NCBI GenBank assembly: GCA_027058735.1
Contig: JALURZ010000144.1
Location: forward strand, 1-11,397
Direction of reading: 5' to 3'
Length of the DNA stretch: 11,397 bases
From: Hyphomicrobiales bacterium
Lineage (GTDB): Bacteria; Pseudomonadota; Alphaproteobacteria; Rhizobiales; JALURZ01
This document shows positions 6,053-11,397 of this stretch, piece after piece. The notes beneath the pieces are model-generated. The model did not search any database. It was not told the origin of the DNA and saw only the letters and a program-made list of their open reading frames with translations. Numbering within the stretch: the first letter of the stretch is position 1; every line of letters starts with the position of its first letter. Both the position numbers and the translations under genes were made by a program.

Positions 6053-9000
6053 TCAGCGAACCGGGCCGACCACCTCAAGGCGGCCGGTCGCGGTGCGCGC
6101 GCGCAGCGCCGGGCGATACATGTCCTCGACGCTGGCGGCGGGATGATGAAAACGGCCCGGAGAGACCGCACGCACCGAATAGGCCAGGCGAAACTCGGCC
6201 GGATCGCTGCGTTTGCGGTCGATGGCCGCGATGAACCTGTCCGCGCGCGCTTCGGTATGGATCGCGCGCCGCTTGATCCCCAGCCAGTTCAGCCCCGACA
6301 CATTGCCGCTGGCGGTCAGGTTGGGGTTTTCGATCTCGAACCCGGCGGGAAGCGGATCGACCACCAGCAGACGCCCGGCATTTTGCGGGTCCGCCTTGAC
6401 CCTCAGCACGACGATGAACCGGTCGTTCTGCACCACGGCCGAGATATCGGCCGGCTTGCCGTCATGGGTGAAATAGGTGCGCTCGATCGCAAACCCGTTG
6501 CCGCCCGCCGGCGCATCGCCTTCAGGCACTCCGCGCGTGGTAATCACCGCATCGATCGGCTCCGCCCCCCGGTTTTCGATCACGACCGGGCTCTGCGCCA
6601 GACGCGCACGGGTGAACTTGCGGAAATACGAGCCCGACACCGCGCTGGCATCGACCATCAGCGACAGCCCCCTGGCCCTTTGCGCCATGGCATTGGCGGC
6701 CAGCAGCAGCCAGGCGTTTTCCTGGGTGCTGGTATGGGGCGCGCCCCCCCGCGCTTCAGAAATCCTTCCCGCCAGTTTCGCCAGATCGACACCGCTCTGC
6801 CGGGTTTCGGCCGCCAGTGTCAGGATCGCCGCGCCATCGCGCATCGCCGAGCCATAGTCCGGGCGCCACCCTGTCGCGCCGGGCGCGAATTCAAGGCCGC
6901 TCAAGGCGATGCCGAACACCCGCGAAGCCCGCTTCCGGTCGCCGTAAAGCGCCAGGGCCGCCCCGATCTGGGCCTTGGGCAGCGGGCCGGCGAAGGCATC
7001 GAGCTTGGCTTCCGCATAATAGCGCAGATCGCCGATGGCCGCGCGGCCATTGCGCGCGAGCACATAGAGGCCATACGCGATTCCCTCGCCCCCGCGGCTG
7101 AAGTCGGACGCATAGGCGATCTGGTTGGCGAGATTGTCGAGGGCCGTTTGCAGCGCCAAATCAGGTACGGCATAGCCCTTCTCGCGGGCACGGGTCAGAA
7201 AATCGGTGACATAGGCGTCGAGCCACATATCGCCGCTGCCTGGAGCCCACAGGCCGAATCCGCCGCTGGACGACTGGTTGGCGAGCACACCTGAAATCGC
7301 CTCCCTGACCCGCTTGCGCACCGCCTCCTCATCGCCCATCCCGGCCGCCCTGGCGATATCATCGAGGTAGACCAGCGGCAGCGCCCGGCTGGTAATCTGT
7401 TCAGCGCAGCCGTAAGGATAGCGGTCAAGGGAGGTGAGCAGGCCGGGGATATCGATGCCGGGCGCCGCCGAAACCGAAACCGTTGCCGATCCCGTGCCGG
7501 CCACGAGGCCGGCGAGCACGCTGGTGTCCATGGTCAGGCGGCCATCGCGGGCATTGAGCCGCACGATCCGGCGGCGCACCACCACCGGGTCTGAAGAGCG
7601 GATCGCCAGCGTCAGGTCCTTGACGGTTTCCTCGCCATCCGGCCGGCCCAGGGTGACCCGCAGCGCCGTCGTACCGATTTTTCGCGCGGTGAGCGGGATC
7701 GCGACGACGCGGCGTTCGCCTCTGTTCAGCGTCATCGACCGGGACCCGTCGCCGGGCGCTATGGCCACGCCGCCATCATCGGCGACCCGCAGGCTATACG
7801 CGCCCGCCTCACCATCCACATTGGCGATCTCCAGCAGCAGCCGCGATGTGTCGCCGGGCGCCAGATAGCGCGGCAGGCTGGCGCTCACCACCACGGGATC
7901 GCGCACCACGACATCGCCGCTGGCCTCGCCCACCCCGTCGCGCGACCAGGCCATCGCCATGACGCGCACGGTGCCGTTGAATTCGGGAATATCGAACGAC
8001 ACGATCGCCCCGCCATCGGCGCCGACGCGCACGATGCCCGAATGATAGGCCACAAGACTGTCGACCGGCGGCGGCGCGCCGAGGCGCCGGCCTGCCGCAT
8101 CGCCGCCGGAGCGGATCCGCCCTGGCGCACCTTGCATCTGTTCGATCAACTGCCCGTAGAGATCGCGAATTTCCATGCCAAGGCGGCGCTGGCCGAAATA
8201 CCACCGGCCCGGAGCCGGGGCCTCATAGCCGGTGAGATTGAGGATCCCCACATCGACCGCGGCCACCGCGACATAGGCTTGGGTGCCCGGTTTCAGGCCA
8301 TTGATGCGAACCGGCACCGACAGGGTGCGCCGCGGGCGCATCCGGGCGGGCAAATCCAGCGCCACGTCCAGCTTGCGGGTCCCGGGATCGACTTTCAGCC
8401 ATTTGACGCCAAGCGCCCGCGCGGGCATCCGCCCGGCCTTCCTGTCCATGGGCCGAAACAGCGTGGCGGTGACATAGGCGCCCGGGCCCCAGTCGCTGGT
8501 GATTTTCAGATCGACCGTCGCGCCGGCCTCCGGCACCTCGACCTCCTTGATGGATAGAAGATGCGTGTCCACGACCGCGACAAGCGCGCGCCCGGCGAAT
8601 CGCGGCTTGATGCGCAGCCGCGCGGTCTCTCCCGCCTTGTAGGATTTCCTGTCGAGGGACAGATTGAGAAAGTCCGGGGTTTCCTGCGCCATGCCGGCCG
8701 ATGCCCAGCCGGCGCTGAAGTCGATGGATGTCGCGGTCGCGCCGCCCTCCCCCGCCTGAACCCGCAGACGGTAGCGGCCCCATTTTACCGGCACCGACAA
8801 CGTGGCCGCGGATGAAGCGGAAAGATCGAGCATGCCGGCGCCGACCCGCTGGCTGGAGGTTACCGGCTCATAGTTCCACGACCCGTTGAAACGGTACCAC
8901 TGAAACGACGTCTCGATCTTCTCCAGCGTCCAGTTGAGCCGGTCGATGTCCAGACGGGTCCCGTCGCGGGCAAACGCGACGACCTCGAACCCGGCGGACG

Positions 9001-11397
9001 AATTCTCATCGACGGTGCCGTCCTTGAACAGGGGCCGGATACCGATGCGCGGACCGTCCGGCTCCACGAGGCGCGACAGCTTGCGCTCCACCGCGCGGCC
9101 ATTGACATCGCGCAGGCGCGCGATCACGCTCGCTTCATAGAGCCGGTTGGTGGCGGGCAGCTTCGGCACCATGACAGCGAAGCTGGCCAGCCCCTCACGA
9201 TCGGTCCGCACCGTGATATCCAGCGGCTCGCGCACCGAAAAGGCGTCTTCGTCCGCCAGCCCGAACTGATATCCGGCAAACGCGCCGGAACCGGACCGCA
9301 CCGCCTTCACGCGGATATCGCCCGCAAGCGACAGACCGCCCGCCGGCGCGCCATAAAGGTAGCGGGCGGCCACCTTGACCGTCGCCGCGCCGCCGGCCCT
9401 GAGCGGCGTTTCGGGCATCTCCAGATCGAAGGCGAGGCGTTCAGGCTCGAAGTCCTCCACAAGGATCGAGCGGCCCGCCAGCGCTTTTCCTTTCGGGTCC
9501 GCATACAGGCTCAACCGCCAGGAACCGCGCATGGCGCCAGTGTTCAGGCGCAGCGCATGGTTGTAGCCGCCCTGCCCCTGGTCCATCAACACGGTGCGGG
9601 AGAACTCAACGCCGTCGGGGCGTTCAACCCGCAGGGTCAGGGGCAGTTTGTCCATGGCGGCCGCCTTCCGGTCGCGCGCCAGGGCGGTGATGTGGACGGT
9701 CTCGCCGGGCCGGTAGACCCCGCGCTCGGTCGTCAGGAACACGTCCACTTCACCGGGAGCCGCGCGGCCATCGACACCGCGGTCGCTCAGATCGAAGGCC
9801 GCCTTTTCCAGATCGAGGAACGCATAGTCGCCCTCGCCGGTCTGCGCGACCAGAACGCGCGGCCGGTTGCCGCCGCTGGCGCGCGTCAGTCCCGCCTTGA
9901 AATGGATATAGCCGTTCGCACCCGTCCTGCCGGTTCCCAGCACCGTGTCATTGGCGGCGATCAGGCGAACGCGCGCACCCTCGATGACCCGGGCCGTGCT
10001 CAGCGAGCGGACCACGGCGTGAAGGCCGTCGGCTCCCTTCAGCACGCTCAGGCCCAGATCGGAAATGATGAACCACTGGCTCGCTCTTGCGCCCCACTCG
10101 TTTTTCCTGTCGTTTTGGGCGCGCGCCGTCAGCACATAGACACCGGGCTGGAGGGATTTGATGACGTCCGTGACGGGGATCGCGGTGGTCACATTGACGT
10201 TGAGGCGACTGTCGATCTCGATCACGCCGCGCCATACCCGCTCGCCGGTTTCATCGGCGATTTTCCTCATGTCGCCGGGCGACAACTGACGCAGGAACAC
10301 ACCAGTGCGCATGGACGCCGCCAGAGCGCGCTCGCCGATCCGGTAAATCGCGGCCCTGGCACGGCGCGTGTTGACCGAAACGATCGGGATCGTCGCGCCG
10401 GCGCCGCGGGGCAGCACATAGGACTTGCCCGCAAACCCGACCCAGGGCGCGCGGTCACGCACGTAAATGTTGAGTTCGGCGCTCTTTTCCAGCTTCTCGC
10501 CATCCCTGGCGGGCAGTCCGGCGCGCACCGTGACGCGATAGCGCTGACCATGCTTAACGCCCTCGATGCAGAGCTGGCGGTCTTCGGCATTCACGGCCAG
10601 GCCACTCTCGCCTTCGACCGCCACGAATGACGACAATGCGGGGTTCTTCATCGGGATCGGATCGGACAGGACGATGCAGATACGCGGCCGCACACTGTCG
10701 GCGTCAACCTGGTGCGAAACGATGCGAAAGCCGCGCTCTGTCACGATCTGCTCGTAGGTCTTGCGGACATTTTCGTCTTCGACCAGGGCAAGGCTGGCCC
10801 GCAATGCGCGGATCGCCGGGCGCCAATGCGCCCGCAGGCGGAATGTATGGCCCAGCACCGAGAGGGCGCGGGCGCGTTGTTCGGGCAGCCTGGCGGACAG
10901 ATAGGCATTGATGGCCGCCCCCGTCGCCTGCCTGATCGCGCGCTGGCGCGCCGCATGGAGTTTCGGTTTCAGCGAACCCGACGCGATTGCCAGGCGCATC
11001 CACAGATCGTGAGTGCCGCCCGCCAGCACCAGCGCCTCGCCATAGGCGCGCACGGCGCCGCGGAAATCGCGCGCACGCAGGGCCTCGTCACCGGCACTCA
11101 GCAGGGCGGCCAGGTTGCTCGCCGCCGGATTGAACTGCGCCGAAAGACCCGACGCCAGGGTCTCGGCTTCGTCGAAATAGGGTTTGGGCAGGAATGCAAG
11201 CTCCGCCTCACGGATGCCGGCAAGGGCCGGATCGGGTTTGGGCGAAACGGCAATGCGCCCCGCCGTGGCCCCCGCGGCAGCCGAAAGATCGCCGTACCCG
11301 GATTTCAGGAAGCACCAGCGCGCCTTTTCGTCATACGTGAAGGCGCGGCACTGCTTGTCGCCCAGACAGGCGGCCTTGCAGGCGTCCAGCGAGATTG
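6053..11397 (-). CDS. Bacterial alpha-2-macroglobulin with PAN/Apple domain (N-terminus cut by window edge)
   Basis: 1780 residues are visible; the frame stays open to the right edge, so the true start and any signal or lipobox are outside. The family is a large periplasmic protease trap that binds attacking proteases through an internal thioester. Visible residues 1-34 look like the end of a PAN/Apple domain: C6, C10, C16 and C28 with CRAFTYD and WCFLKS. A Pro/Ala linker and an alpha-helical, TPR-like region (about 85-190) follow. Then come the macroglobulin-like beta domains, with MG2 around VDVFLTTERGVYRPGETVHI (about 550). The A2M domain contains FNGTVRVMAMAWSRDGVG (about 1135-1160). The thioester motif GCAEQ (nt 7411-7397, Cys about residue 1330) is intact and followed by the helical thioester domain. 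The C-terminus SPGRFHHPAASVEDMYRP is typical of bacterial A2Ms. pbpC follows after 25 nt, as in the known A2M-PBP1C pairs. Confidence 0.95.
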   Translation of the reverse strand, partial: ISLDACKAACLGDKQCRAFTYDEKARWCFLKSGYGDLSAAAGATAGRIAVSPKPDPALAGIREAELAFLPKPYFDEAETLASGLSAQFNPAASNLAALLSAGDEALRARDFRGAVRAYGEALVLAGGTHDLWMRLAIASGSLKPKLHAARQRAIRQATGAAINAYLSARLPEQRARALSVLGHTFRLRAHWRPAIRALRASLALVEDENVRKTYEQIVTERGFRIVSHQVDADSVRPRICIVLSDPIPMKNPALSSFVAVEGESGLAVNAEDRQLCIEGVKHGQRYRVTVRAGLPARDGEKLEKSAELNIYVRDRAPWVGFAGKSYVLPRGAGATIPIVSVNTRRARAAIYRIGERALAASMRTGVFLRQLSPGDMRKIADETGERVWRGVIEIDSRLNVNVTTAIPVTDVIKSLQPGVYVLTARAQNDRKNEWGARASQWFIISDLGLSVLKGADGLHAVVRSLSTARVIEGARVRLIAANDTVLGTGRTGANGYIHFKAGLTRASGGNRPRVLVAQTGEGDYAFLDLEKAAFDLSDRGVDGRAAPGEVDVFLTTERGVYRPGETVHITALARDRKAAAMDKLPLTLRVERPDGVEFSRTVLMDQGQGGYNHALRLNTGAMRGSWRLSLYADPKGKALAGRSILVEDFEPERLAFDLEMPETPLRAGGAATVKVAARYLYGAPAGGLSLAGDIRVKAVRSGSGAFAGYQFGLADEDAFSVREPLDITVRTDREGLASFAVMVPKLPATNRLYEASVIARLRDVNGRAVERKLSRLVEPDGPRIGIRPLFKDGTVDENSSAGFEVVAFARDGTRLDIDRLNWTLEKIETSFQWYRFNGSWNYEPVTSSQRVGAGMLDLSASSAATLSVPVKWGRYRLRVQAGEGGATATSIDFSAGWASAGMAQETPDFLNLSLDRKSYKAGETARLRIKPRFAGRALVAVVDTHLLSIKEVEVPEAGATVDLKITSDWGPGAYVTATLFRPMDRKAGRMPARALGVKWLKVDPGTRKLDVALDLPARMRPRRTLSVPVRINGLKPGTQAYVAVAAVDVGILNLTGYEAPAPGRWYFGQRRLGMEIRDLYGQLIEQMQGAPGRIRSGGDAAGRRLGAPPPVDSLVAYHSGIVRVGADGGAIVSFDIPEFNGTVRVMAMAWSRDGVGEASGDVVVRDPVVVSASLPRYLAPGDTSRLLLEIANVDGEAGAYSLRVADDGGVAIAPGDGSRSMTLNRGERRVVAIPLTARKIGTTALRVTLGRPDGEETVKDLTLAIRSSDPVVVRRRIVRLNARDGRLTMDTSVLAGLVAGTGSATVSVSAAPGIDIPGLLTSLDRYPYGCAEQITSRALPLVYLDDIARAAGMGDEEAVRKRVREAISGVLANQSSSGGFGLWAPGSGDMWLDAYVTDFLTRAREKGYAVPDLALQTALDNLANQIAYASDFSRGGEGIAYGLYVLARNGRAAIGDLRYYAEAKLDAFAGPLPKAQIGAALALYGDRKRASRVFGIALSGLEFAPGATGWRPDYGSAMRDGAAILTLAAETRQSGVDLAKLAGRISEARGGAPHTSTQENAWLLLAANAMAQRARGLSLMVDASAVSGSYFRKFTRARLAQSPVVIENRGAEPIDAVITTRGVPEGDAPAGGNGFAIERTYFTHDGKPADISAVVQNDRFIVVLRVKADPQNAGRLLVVDPLPAGFEIENPNLTASGNVSGLNWLGIKRRAIHTEARADRFIAAIDRKRSDPAEFRLAYSVRAVSPGRFHHPAASVEDMYRPALRARTATGRLEVVGPVR

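Noticed and set aside
6028..6171. Longer pbpC start at 6171
   Set aside because: It would overlap the A2M coding end by more than 100 nt and add 48 residues with no membrane or domain sense; the ATG at 6027 has a good ribosome binding site.
5801..7294. Open frame on the plus strand (497 codons) across the pbpC/A2M junction
   Set aside because: Antisense to two well-supported genes, with a composition typical of GC-rich shadow frames.
9557..10630. Open frame on the plus strand (357 codons) opposite the A2M gene
   Set aside because: Antisense to a continuous A2M reading frame with recognisable domains; no independent support.
11051..11053. GTG at 11053 as the start of the A2M gene
   Set aside because: The same frame continues open upstream to the window edge and encodes PAN-like and helical sequence, so the start lies outside the window.
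1..11397. Defence island, prophage, CRISPR, insertion sequence or RNA gene
   Set aside because: No array of repeats, transposase, terminal inverted repeats, integrase, tRNA-like or rRNA-like sequence was seen on either strand; nearly all bases are explained by the six genes.

Overview
The window is GC-rich and densely coding. Codon choice, the gene families and the A2M/PbpC pair with an N-terminal PAN domain suggest an alphaproteobacterium, perhaps near the Hyphomicrobiales. This is inference, because no rRNA or other phylogenetic marker is present. Six protein-coding genes are supported. Both end genes run off the window. I see no tRNA, rRNA, CRISPR array, insertion sequence or phage gene.

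Layout: (1) 1-1349, minus: a CelD/BcsL-like GNAT acyltransferase whose C-terminus lies beyond the left edge. (2) 1350-1431: a short divergent intergenic region with a perfect 10-bp palindrome. (3) 1432-2190, plus: a classical SDR oxidoreductase, the only plus-strand gene. (4) 2210-3797, minus: a two-gene electron-transfer unit made of a Rieske-type [2Fe-2S] ferredoxin followed by its FAD/NADH-dependent ferredoxin reductase; it converges on the SDR with a 19-nt gap. (5) 3798-3909: a 112-nt, comparatively AT-rich spacer that probably holds the ferredoxin promoter and leader. (6) 3910-11397, minus: a large bacterial alpha-2-macroglobulin (N-terminus beyond the right edge) followed 25 nt later by pbpC, a bifunctional class A penicillin-binding protein.

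Functionally there are two modules. The A2M/PBP1C pair is the known bacterial arrangement (yfhM-pbpC in E. coli): a periplasmic thioester protease trap is made together with a peptidoglycan synthase, which is thought to combine protection against foreign proteases with wall repair. The thioester motif and all visible catalytic motifs of PbpC are intact. The ferredoxin/reductase pair resembles the electron supply of a multi-component Rieske non-heme-iron oxygenase, but no oxygenase is in the window, so the terminal acceptor is unknown. The SDR could act in the same catabolic pathway, but its convergent orientation gives no direct support. I found no clearly undescribed system. The points most worth a second look are the PAN-domain A2M architecture, the orphan redox pair, and a small frame-shifted tandem duplication near the start of the acyltransferase gene.
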